Shown here piece by piece: positions 24,266 through 32,226 of a stretch of 60,164 nt of DNA. The notes beneath the pieces were generated by a model. That model was not told the origin of the DNA and did no database searches. It saw only the letters and a list, made by a program, of their open reading frames with translations. Numbering within the stretch: position 1 is the first letter of the stretch; every line of letters starts with the position of its first letter. The position numbers and the translations under genes were made by a program. Source of the DNA: Lachnospiraceae bacterium (lineage in GTDB: Bacteria; Bacillota; Clostridia; Lachnospirales; Lachnospiraceae); assembly GCA_016280395.1 (NCBI GenBank), contig JAEEGQ010000095.1, positions 1 through 60,164 on the forward strand. Direction: 5' to 3'.

Positions 24266-25045
24266 ATGAATGTTAGCGTATCGATCGAACAAATTGAATT
24301 TTTTCTGCTGATTCTCGTCCGTTGTTCTGCCTTTGTGCTGACGGCTCCTTTTTTCAGTACACAGGGCATCCCGATGCGTGTAAAAGCCGGTGTTTCGATA
24401 CTCCTTGCGGTGGCGGTAAATGCCGCGACACCCTTTGCAGCCGTTGAATACAGTTCGGTCCTCGGGTTTGCGATGATCGTGATCCGTGAGGCCATAGCCG
24501 GCGTCTCCATGGGCTTTTTCGCAAATATCGCGCAGCATATCCTGTCCTTTGTCGGACAGCGTATCGACCTTGATATGGGCTTCTCCATGGCGACGGAGTA
24601 CAACGCATCGCTTGCATCGCAGATAACGGTAACAGGTTCGCTTTATACCTATGCCGTAACTTTGATCATTTTTGTTACGAATTTTCATCTGTTCATCGTT
24701 CAGGCGATAATCGATTCCTTCGGCGCGATACCCGTCGGGCATGTTGCCGTTGATACAAACATCGTCGAGGTCATGGCGGTCTACATGACGGATTATTTCC
24801 TGATAGGGTTCAGGATCGCGCTGCCGATGTACGCGGCAATACTGATCGTTGACACGATACTCGGAATACTTGCAAAGGTCGCGCCGCAGATGAACATGTT
24901 TGCGGTGGGCATACAGCTTAAGATCGCTGTGGGGCTCATTGCCCTGTATTTCATGGTGCGGATGCTGCCGGGTGTCGCAAAGATGATCTATGATGAGATG
25001 ATGAAGCTGTTAAGCATGTCGGCAGTTTATCTTGGGGGCGGCTGA
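24266..25045 (+). CDS. fliR: Flagellar export gate protein FliR
   Basis: 259 residues with about six transmembrane helices. The central region GFFANIAQHILSFVGQRIDL then DMGFSMATEYN is typical, as is PMYAAILIVDTILGILAKVA near residue 190. FliR is the single-copy subunit that completes the export pore. It ends two bases before the preferred flhB start, consistent with the close assembly of the two proteins, which are fused in some Clostridia. Confidence 0.94.
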   Translation: MNVSVSIEQIEFFLLILVRCSAFVLTAPFFSTQGIPMRVKAGVSILLAVAVNAATPFAAVEYSSVLGFAMIVIREAIAGVSMGFFANIAQHILSFVGQRIDLDMGFSMATEYNASLASQITVTGSLYTYAVTLIIFVTNFHLFIVQAIIDSFGAIPVGHVAVDTNIVEVMAVYMTDYFLIGFRIALPMYAAILIVDTILGILAKVAPQMNMFAVGIQLKIAVGLIALYFMVRMLPGVAKMIYDEMMKLLSMSAVYLGGG

Positions 25046-25046
25046 G

Positions 25047-26189
25047 TTGGTTTTTGAAGCACGAGAAAAAGACATATACCTTTATCCTGAACGGCTGCTT
25101 GGGCTCGATCTTCAGTTCTTCGCAGATGGCGAGGGCGGTGAGAAAACAGAAGAGCCTACCACCAAAAAGCTGCAGGATGCCAGAAAGGAAGGGCAGGTCG
25201 CAAGAAGCCAGGAGCTTATCACAGCGGGTTCCCTGCTTATCCTTTTTGTTGCTTTAAGGATCTTTTTGACGATCACGATGAATTCCATACTGCAGAGCTT
25301 CAGGTATTCCTTTGGGCTGATAAGCACGCTTGCGCCGGAAAATGTCAACGATATCATGATGAGCGGGGTGATGAACGACACCATCCTGAATACCCTTGTC
25401 GCAATGCTCCCGTACCTGCTCTCGGCACTTGTCATAGCCATTGTGTTCAACGTTTTCCAGGTCCGCTGGGAACCGACGGCAAAGCCGCTTGCGCCAAAGC
25501 TTAACAAATTAAGCCCCATAAGCGGGTTTAAGCGTCTTTTCTCGAAGGACAAGATATTCGATCTTATAAAAGCGATAGCAAAGATCGTTGTTATCGGCAT
25601 AATCGCCTATACAACGCTTCGCGACCAGTTCGGCATAATCTTTAACCTGCCCGAAACTTCGCTTTTTCAGGGAATTGCCCAGATCGGCGATATCGTTATC
25701 GGGCTCGGGCTTAAGATCAGTGCCTTTTACATGGTCCTCGGGCTTGTGGATTACATCTATCAGCGCAGGAAATTCCGCAAAGACATGATGATGACCAAGC
25801 AGGAGATCAAGGACGAATACAAGCAGACAGAAGGCGATCCCCAGATAAAGGGGCAGATCAAACAGAAGATGCGTGAGGCTTCAAGGCGAAGGATGATGCA
25901 GAGGATACCCGAAGCGGATGTTGTCATCACGAACCCTACGCATTATGCCTGCGCGATCAAATACGACCGTGAAGTCAACCAGGCTCCCGTTCTCGTTGCA
26001 AAGGGAGCGGATTATATAGCCGAAAAGATCAAAGAAGTGGCGCGCGAGAATTTTGTGCCCATAGTTGAAAATAAGCCGCTTGCAAGAATGCTTTACGCCA
26101 ATGTTGAGCTCGAAGAGGAGATACCTCCGGAGCTTTACCAGATGGCTGCGGATGTGCTGGCTTATGTTTACGGATTAAAGACGGGATGA
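25047..26189 (+). CDS. flhB: Flagellar export switch protein FlhB
   Basis: 380 residues from TTG 25047, which follows the fliR stop and a G-rich GGGGGCGG; a TTG at 25032 overlapping fliR is the alternative. FlhB changes export specificity after hook completion. DLQFFADGEGGEKTEEPTTK marks the N terminus, four transmembrane helices follow, and the self-cleaving motif NPTH (VVITNPTHYACAIKYD) is intact near residue 295. The N-terminal 20 residues before DLQFF are longer than in Bacillus. Confidence 0.94.
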   Translation: MVFEAREKDIYLYPERLLGLDLQFFADGEGGEKTEEPTTKKLQDARKEGQVARSQELITAGSLLILFVALRIFLTITMNSILQSFRYSFGLISTLAPENVNDIMMSGVMNDTILNTLVAMLPYLLSALVIAIVFNVFQVRWEPTAKPLAPKLNKLSPISGFKRLFSKDKIFDLIKAIAKIVVIGIIAYTTLRDQFGIIFNLPETSLFQGIAQIGDIVIGLGLKISAFYMVLGLVDYIYQRRKFRKDMMMTKQEIKDEYKQTEGDPQIKGQIKQKMREASRRRMMQRIPEADVVITNPTHYACAIKYDREVNQAPVLVAKGADYIAEKIKEVARENFVPIVENKPLARMLYANVELEEEIPPELYQMAADVLAYVYGLKTG

Positions 26190-26199
26190 TAAATTATCC

Positions 26200-26227
26200 G
26201 CAATAAATTGCTCGCAATAAATTGCTC
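26200..26227 (+). repeat. Two tandem 14-bp palindromic units before flhA
   Basis: GCAATAAATTGCTC occurs twice in direct tandem (26200-26213, 26214-26227), each containing the inverted repeat GCAAT-AA-ATTGC. They end just before the flhA ribosome-binding site AAGGAGGG. Possible operator pair, or simple slippage. Confidence 0.6.
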
Positions 26228-26242
26228 AGAAAGGAGGGAGTC

Positions 26243-28285
26243 ATGGGACAGAAGCTGTCAAATTACGGTGTCGGTATTTATGTTGTTGCGATCATCTTTT
26301 TCCTGATCGTTCCTATACCTGCGGGCATACTTGACTTTCTTGTTGCGATAAACATGTCGCTTGCCATGATAATCCTCTTTACATCGGTTTTGTCAAAGGA
26401 AGTCCTCAATATGTCGACTTTCCCCACACTGCTGCTTTTTACGACAGTGTTCCGTATCTCGCTTAACGTTTCGTCAACAAGGCTTATCCTTACATACGGT
26501 AATCCCGGTAAGGTCATCATGACCTTCGGTAGTTTCGTCGGCGGAAACAATGCAATAGTCGGTGTTATCATATTCATCGTGCTCGTACTTGTCCAGTTCC
26601 TTGTCATCAACAAGGGTTCCGAACGTGTTGCGGAAGTAACGGCGCGTTTCACGCTCGATGCAATGCCCGGTAAACAGATGGCTATCGACGCCGATCTGAA
26701 TACCGGCGCGATAACGGATGCCGAAGCAAAGGCAAGGCGTGACAAGATACAGGAAGAAGCAACCTTCTTCGGCTCCATGGACGGTGCCACAAAGTACGTA
26801 AAAGGTGATGCGATCACCGGTATTATCATCACGCTGATAAACATTGTCGGCGGTGTCGTGATGGGAATGATGCGTGAAAACATGGATGCTATGGAGGCGC
26901 TCAACCATTATGCCATAATCACCATTGGTGACGGTCTTGTGAGCCAGATGCCTTCCCTTATGATCTCGCTCGCAACAGGTATCCTTGTTACAAAGGTTTC
27001 GAAGGAAGCCGATATCGGCGGCATCCTCATGAGCCAGCTGTTCTCGATGCCTATAGTCATGTATCTTACGGGCGGGACTTTGTTCGTACTTGGCTTTACG
27101 CCGCTGCCGTGGTACATTTTCTGCCCGCTGGGTATCATGTTCATAATCATGGGCTTTATGCTCAATCAGCGGCAGAGCGTGGAAAAGGTGGAGAAAGAGG
27201 TTACGAAGGAGGAGACGGGCGCGGAAGAGATCAGACGGCCCGAGAATGTTGTGTCGCTGCTCCAGGTTGACCAGATCCTCCTTGAGTTCGGTTACGGAAT
27301 AATACCCCTTGCGGATGTTAACCAGGGCGGAGACCTTCTTGACCGTGTCGTACTCATAAGACGTCAGATAGCGCTTGAATACGGATGTATCGTGCCCACT
27401 ATCCGTCTGCGCGACAACATACAGCTTAACCCGAACCAGTACCTGATAAAGATCAAGGATGTTCCCGTTTCTTCGGGTGAGATCCTGTTCGATCACTATA
27501 TGGCAATGAATCCGGGATATGTAGAGGAAGAGATAACCGGTATCCCTACCGAAGAGCCTACATACCATCTTCCCGCTATCTGGATAACGGAGAGCCAGCG
27601 TGAGAGAGCGGAATCCTACGGCTATACGGTAGTCGATCCGCCTTCAATCATAGCAACACACCTTACGGAAGTCATAAGGTCGCATCTTGACGAGCTCTTA
27701 ACACGCCAGGATGTCCAGAACCTTATCAACAATATCCAGGAGAACAACTCCGCCCTTATCGGCGAGCTTGTTCCGAAACTCCTTGGAGTCGGCGAGATCC
27801 AGAAGGTACTGCAGAACCTGCTTCGTGAAGGTATCTCGATAAGGGATCTGACTACTATCTTTGAAACTCTCGCGGATTATGCGCCGACGACGCATGATAC
27901 GGACGTGCTCACGGAATATGCGAGACAGAGCCAGAAGCGAGCAATAACAAACAAGTATTTCAGCAAAACGGAAACGACGAGTGTTGTGACACTCGATCCG
28001 AAGGTCGAGCAGGATATCATGGCTTCCGTAAAGCAGACGGAGCAGGGTGCGTATATCACCCTCGATCCGGAAAAGAGCCAGTCGATCATGCGCTCCGTAA
28101 AGGCTGAAACAGACAAGCTTGAAGCCGTAGGGGCAAATCCTATAGTTGTGACTTCGCCTATCGTCAGGATGTACTTCAAGCGTCTTACAAACGATTATTT
28201 CAAAGAACTTATTGTCGTCTCATACAACGAAATTGAGTCCGATGTTGAACTTCAATCGGTGGGGATGGTGACATATGCTGATTAA
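26243..28285 (+). CDS. flhA: Flagellar export gate protein FlhA
   Basis: 680 residues. FlhA forms the nonameric export ring that binds chaperone-substrate complexes. Eight transmembrane helices occupy residues about 10-310. The FHIPEP-family signature FTLDAMPGKQMAIDADLNTG then AITDAEAKARRDK, ending near DGATKYVKGDA, is well conserved. The cytoplasmic domain runs from about 330. AAGGAGGG lies before this ATG; a TTG 21 bases upstream inside the repeat is less likely. Its 3' end overlaps flhF by 11 bases. Confidence 0.96.
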   Translation: MGQKLSNYGVGIYVVAIIFFLIVPIPAGILDFLVAINMSLAMIILFTSVLSKEVLNMSTFPTLLLFTTVFRISLNVSSTRLILTYGNPGKVIMTFGSFVGGNNAIVGVIIFIVLVLVQFLVINKGSERVAEVTARFTLDAMPGKQMAIDADLNTGAITDAEAKARRDKIQEEATFFGSMDGATKYVKGDAITGIIITLINIVGGVVMGMMRENMDAMEALNHYAIITIGDGLVSQMPSLMISLATGILVTKVSKEADIGGILMSQLFSMPIVMYLTGGTLFVLGFTPLPWYIFCPLGIMFIIMGFMLNQRQSVEKVEKEVTKEETGAEEIRRPENVVSLLQVDQILLEFGYGIIPLADVNQGGDLLDRVVLIRRQIALEYGCIVPTIRLRDNIQLNPNQYLIKIKDVPVSSGEILFDHYMAMNPGYVEEEITGIPTEEPTYHLPAIWITESQRERAESYGYTVVDPPSIIATHLTEVIRSHLDELLTRQDVQNLINNIQENNSALIGELVPKLLGVGEIQKVLQNLLREGISIRDLTTIFETLADYAPTTHDTDVLTEYARQSQKRAITNKYFSKTETTSVVTLDPKVEQDIMASVKQTEQGAYITLDPEKSQSIMRSVKAETDKLEAVGANPIVVTSPIVRMYFKRLTNDYFKELIVVSYNEIESDVELQSVGMVTYAD

Positions 28286-29465
28286 AAAATATAGCGCGCC
28301 GACAAAAAACGAAGCGATCATGAAGGCTTACGACGAGCTCGGAAAGGATGCGGTGGTGATGAGCATCCGCACCGTATCCCCAAAGGGGATATTCAAGCTC
28401 TTTAAGAAGCCCGTGGTGGAAATATCCGCCGCAGTTGACGATTCGCCCGAAAAAAAGAACACGGCAAACAAGGTGCCCGTTGCTCCTGTGAATGCTTCCC
28501 TTACCACTCCTTTGCCGGAGGTAAAAAAGCCGGAGGAAAAGAGTGAAGAGGAGTTACTGAAAGCAAGGCTCAAGAACATTGAGAGCCTTCTTGAAAAGCA
28601 GGAAAAGCAGAAGGCCGAGGAAAAAGCAGAAGTGAAGTCGGAGACCGCCAAAGAGACGACGGAAGAAGACAAGAACTTCGAGTATCTTAAGATCATCTAT
28701 AATACTCTCGTCGATAACGAAGTTGACGAGAAATACGCGAACCAGATAATCTCGGAAGTGGAGCAGACCTTAAAGAAGGATTCACCGCTTCCCCAGATCC
28801 TTGCGGCCGTTTATCAAAAGATCATTCTTAAGCTCGGGCCTTCGAGGGGCTTCGATATCCAGCCCGGTGCCACAAAGTTCATCTTCTTCATAGGGCCGAC
28901 AGGTGTCGGAAAGACCACGACGATCGCGAAGCTTGCTTCCGACCTTGTGCTCAACAAAAAGCTAAAGATAGCGCTCGCAACTTCCGATACATACCGTATC
29001 GCGGCAGTAGAGCAGCTTACAAAATATGCAAATATCCTTGGTATCCCGTTAAGGACAGTGATCGAGCTTTCGGATATGGCCGAAGTCCGTGAGCAGTTCC
29101 AGGATTTTGACGTTGTCCTTGTCGATACGGCGGGACGTTCCCACAGGAACAGGGAACAGCGCGACGATATCGAAAAGCTTGTCAATTCCATCCCTGAAGA
29201 GGAAAGAGAGATATACCTCGTACTGAGCGTTACGACAAAATACAGGGATCTTTTGAAGATCACCGAGGCTTATTCCGAGATATCCAATTACAAGCTCATC
29301 TTTACCAAGCTCGATGAGACGGGGACGATAGGAAACATCCTGAATATCAGGATGTTCACGGGCGCGCCGCTTTCTTATTCGACCTTCGGGCAGGCGGTGC
29401 CGGATGACATCGCAAAGACGGATGCACAGGCTATTACGAAACAATTGTTAGGAGGGAGCGACTGA
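28275..29465 (+). CDS. flhF: Flagellar placement GTPase FlhF
   Basis: 396 residues. FlhF is an SRP-like GTPase that sets where and how many flagella form. N-terminal B domain of about 130 residues is Lys/Glu-rich and variable. The NG domain holds the P-loop FIGPTGVGKTTTIAKLASDL near residue 208, DTYRIAAVEQLTKYANILGI, and DTAGRSHRN. It overlaps flhA and, by one base, flhG, so flhA-flhF-flhG-pilZ are translationally coupled. Confidence 0.96.
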   Translation: MLIKKYSAPTKNEAIMKAYDELGKDAVVMSIRTVSPKGIFKLFKKPVVEISAAVDDSPEKKNTANKVPVAPVNASLTTPLPEVKKPEEKSEEELLKARLKNIESLLEKQEKQKAEEKAEVKSETAKETTEEDKNFEYLKIIYNTLVDNEVDEKYANQIISEVEQTLKKDSPLPQILAAVYQKIILKLGPSRGFDIQPGATKFIFFIGPTGVGKTTTIAKLASDLVLNKKLKIALATSDTYRIAAVEQLTKYANILGIPLRTVIELSDMAEVREQFQDFDVVLVDTAGRSHRNREQRDDIEKLVNSIPEEEREIYLVLSVTTKYRDLLKITEAYSEISNYKLIFTKLDETGTIGNILNIRMFTGAPLSYSTFGQAVPDDIAKTDAQAITKQLLGGSD

Positions 29466-30364
29466 TGGATCAGGCGGAAAAATTACGAAAATTAGTCCAG
29501 CAGAACAATGCGCAGACCTCCAGACCCGTAGCAAGGGTGATCACTGTCACGAGCGGAAAGGGCGGCGTAGGAAAATCGAGCATTGCGGTCAACCTTGCCA
29601 TTGATTTTGCAAGGCTCGGCAAGAAGGTCATCATCTTTGATGCGGATTTCGGTCTTGCAAACATTGAGATAATGCTGGGGATAAGACCTCCCTACAATCT
29701 TGCTGATCTTATGTTCCGCGGCAAAAACCTTGAAGACATAATAGTCGAAGGGCCGGAAGGGATAGGCTTTATCTCGGGCGGATCGGGTATCCAGGAGCTT
29801 ACGATGCTCTCAAGGGACCAGATCATCTACCTTACGCAGAAGCTGTTCCAGCTCGATAAGCTTGCGGACATTATCATTATCGATACAGGAGCGGGCATTG
29901 CGGATTCCGTTATAGAATTCGTTGCGGCAAGCTCCGAGGTGCTCCTTGTGGTGACCCCGGAGCCGACCTCGATAACCGATGCCTATGCATTGCTAAAGAC
30001 TTTGAACAGAAAATCCGAATTCTCAATAAAGAATTCCAAGATCAGGGTTATCGCGAACAGGATAGCAAGCCCCCAGGAAGGGCCGGAGCTCTTTGAAAAG
30101 TTAAGCATCGTGAGTGAGAAATTCCTTGATATCCCGCTTGAATTCTTAGGCTCTATCCCGCAGGATCCGAACTCTTCGAAGTCTATCCTGCAGCAGCAGC
30201 CTATCACCGTTAGCTTCCCGGGGTCTGTATCCTCTAAGGCCATTTCGCAGCTTGCGGACAAGATGTGCAACGCCACGCCCGTGGTACAGGAAAAGAAGGG
30301 TATGGCACAGTTGTTCTCGAACCTTATCAAGTCGAGACACAGAAAGAACAGGCAGAAAAACTAA
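29465..30364 (+). CDS. flhG: MinD-like ATPase FlhG (YlxH)
   Basis: 299 residues. FlhG stimulates FlhF GTPase activity and controls flagellar number and C-ring assembly. It carries the deviant Walker A SGKGGVGKSSIAVNLAIDFA near residue 31, FDADFGLANIEIMLGI, and IIIDTGAGIADSVIEF. Its N-terminal segment MDQAEKLRKLVQQNN fits the DQAxxLR activator helix of the family. Its start overlaps the flhF stop and its stop overlaps the pilZ gene start. Confidence 0.95.
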   Translation: MDQAEKLRKLVQQNNAQTSRPVARVITVTSGKGGVGKSSIAVNLAIDFARLGKKVIIFDADFGLANIEIMLGIRPPYNLADLMFRGKNLEDIIVEGPEGIGFISGGSGIQELTMLSRDQIIYLTQKLFQLDKLADIIIIDTGAGIADSVIEFVAASSEVLLVVTPEPTSITDAYALLKTLNRKSEFSIKNSKIRVIANRIASPQEGPELFEKLSIVSEKFLDIPLEFLGSIPQDPNSSKSILQQQPITVSFPGSVSSKAISQLADKMCNATPVVQEKKGMAQLFSNLIKSRHRKNRQKN

Positions 30365-31065
30365 TGCTCGAAAAGATCATCCGTGAAGGCGACAAAGTCG
30401 AATTACGAAAGATCACCGCTGCTGGCAATGACGACAACAGCGGTAAGTATTATGTTTCGAAACTGTGCGAGCTTCTGGATGATAACCGGGTGGGAGTGCT
30501 GATGCCGATAGAAAGGGCACAAGTAGTGCCTCTTGAGATAGACGATAAGTACAAGATATATTTTTATACCGACAACGGCCTCTACCAGTGCAAAGCGGTG
30601 GTCAGGGAACGGTTTAAGAAGGACAAGCTGTATGTTGCCATATTCAGGTTCATTTCGGCCTTTGAAAAGATACAGCGGCGCCAGTTCTTCCGTATAAGCT
30701 GCCTTATAGGGATAAGATACCGGAGTATAGACAGGTTCCCCGAAAAGGAAGGTGATAAGCCGGATTCGGGGCCATGGCAGAATGCTACTGCCATCGATAT
30801 AAGCGGCGGCGGTATGAGGTTCAATTGTCCCGAGTACAAAGGAAATGACAGTAAATATGAAATTGAATTCGATATTCCGATAGACAATTCAATGGTTCAC
30901 TATAAAGTGTACGCAAGGATCGTTTATATTTCAGACATGGCAAACCGCTCCGGAATGTACGAATACCGTCTCGAGTTTATGGGGCTCGAACCCAAGAAAC
31001 GTGAGTCAATAGTACGCTTTGTGTTCGATGAGGAACGCAGGCGGAGGAAAAAAGATATAACATAA
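30364..31065 (+). CDS. PilZ-domain c-di-GMP receptor of the YcgR/MotI type
   Basis: 233 residues; the ATG shares its A with the flhG stop (TAATG). The N-terminal half is the YcgR-like domain. The PilZ domain starts with the c-di-GMP-binding arginine motif QRRQFFRI near residue 104 and continues with DISGGGMRFNCPEY near 145, matching RxxxR and (D/N)xSxxG. In Bacillus the equivalent (MotI/YpfA) acts as a clutch on MotA when c-di-GMP rises. Here it is the flhG neighbour in the flagellar operon, so a motor role is likely. A longer frame from 30265 overlaps flhG and is rejected. Confidence 0.9.
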   Translation: MLEKIIREGDKVELRKITAAGNDDNSGKYYVSKLCELLDDNRVGVLMPIERAQVVPLEIDDKYKIYFYTDNGLYQCKAVVRERFKKDKLYVAIFRFISAFEKIQRRQFFRISCLIGIRYRSIDRFPEKEGDKPDSGPWQNATAIDISGGGMRFNCPEYKGNDSKYEIEFDIPIDNSMVHYKVYARIVYISDMANRSGMYEYRLEFMGLEPKKRESIVRFVFDEERRRRKKDIT

Positions 31066-31103
31066 CTAATTTTACAAAAATTCTGTTCAATAAGGTGAAA
31101 ATT

Positions 31104-32225
31104 ATGAAAAAAATCTTGATAATTGATGACTCTGCACTTATGAGACGCGTCATGTCTGATATAATAGCGACAGACTCCAGACTGGAGGTTGCCGCTACCG
31201 CAACAAACGGGCTGGAGGGACTGGATCAGGTTATTGCCCACCCAAAGGATTTCGATTGCATCATCCTTGACATCAACATGCCCAAGATGAATGGTCTTGA
31301 GTTCTTAGAGGCACTCAACAAGAACAGGCTCAAGCAGAAAGTCGTTGTCGTAAGCACTGTTGCAAAGGAGGGGGCGAAAGAGACCATTCGCTGTCTCGAG
31401 CTCGGCGCGTTTGACTTCGTCACAAAACCGGACAGCGTTCTCGAAGCTAAGGGCGATACCTTCAAAGCCAAGATACTCCGTACTATCTGTGCAGCATGCG
31501 GGATCGAGCTTGCAGCCGATTTCATCGAAGAGACCAAAGCTGCCGGAAAGCCTACGGGGACTGTCTATGGCAAGCTTGAAGGCAATTCGATGTCAATAAG
31601 GAGCGGAAAGGCTTTGAGAAGGCCTCATGTTCCCAAGGGACCGAATTCCAAAAAGCTTGTGGCTATTGCAAGTTCTACAGGAGGCCCAAAGGCACTTCAG
31701 CAGGTTATACCGAAATTACCGAGAAACCTGAATGCACCCGTTGTCATCGTTCAGCATATGCCGGAAGGCTTTACCGCTTCCCTTGCGCAGCGCCTTGACG
31801 AGACGAGCATGGTAAATGTGGTGGAAGCATCGGACGGCAGAGTGCTTGAAAAGGGCAAGGTGTACATCGCAAAAGGCGGTGCGCAGCTCCGCATCGAAAA
31901 AGGCGGCGCGGCATTCTTTATCTCCGAGAAACAGGAACCTGCAAGAAACGGCCTTAAACCCTGTGCGGACATTATGTATGAATCTCTTCTCAACTGCGAT
32001 TTCGACGAGATCACATGCGTAGTCCTTACGGGGATGGGAGCTGACGGAACACTTGGTATCAACCAGCTTAACGAAAAGAAGAACATCTATGTTATCTCAC
32101 AAACGGAGGCTACAAGCACCGTTTACGGCATGCCGAAGGTTATCGCCGAGGTAGGCCTGTGTGACGAGATCGTTCCGCTTGACAGGGTAGCAGAAACCAT
32201 CACTAAAATAGTAGGGGTACACTAA
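31104..32225 (+). CDS. cheB: Chemotaxis methylesterase/deamidase CheB
   Basis: 373 residues. A receiver domain (CIILDINMPKMNGLEF holds the phospho-Asp) is joined to a methylesterase domain with the Ser-His-Asp set in IASSTGGPKAL, VQHMPEGFT and LTGMGADG. It removes methyl groups from receptors in adaptation. AAGGTG precedes this ATG; a GTG at 31095 inside the ribosome-binding site is unlikely. The partner methyltransferase cheR is not in the window. Confidence 0.96.
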   Translation: MKKILIIDDSALMRRVMSDIIATDSRLEVAATATNGLEGLDQVIAHPKDFDCIILDINMPKMNGLEFLEALNKNRLKQKVVVVSTVAKEGAKETIRCLELGAFDFVTKPDSVLEAKGDTFKAKILRTICAACGIELAADFIEETKAAGKPTGTVYGKLEGNSMSIRSGKALRRPHVPKGPNSKKLVAIASSTGGPKALQQVIPKLPRNLNAPVVIVQHMPEGFTASLAQRLDETSMVNVVEASDGRVLEKGKVYIAKGGAQLRIEKGGAAFFISEKQEPARNGLKPCADIMYESLLNCDFDEITCVVLTGMGADGTLGINQLNEKKNIYVISQTEATSTVYGMPKVIAEVGLCDEIVPLDRVAETITKIVGVH

Positions 32226-32226
32226 A

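Noticed and set aside
26474-27568. Minus-strand frame of 364 codons inside flhA
   Set aside because: Antisense shadow of the conserved FlhA domain, rich in His, Arg and Tyr and without any domain pattern.
30265-30363. N-terminal extension of the PilZ protein into flhG
   Set aside because: Overlaps the end of flhG and lacks any conserved residue; the coupled ATG at 30364 gives the usual YcgR-like N terminus.
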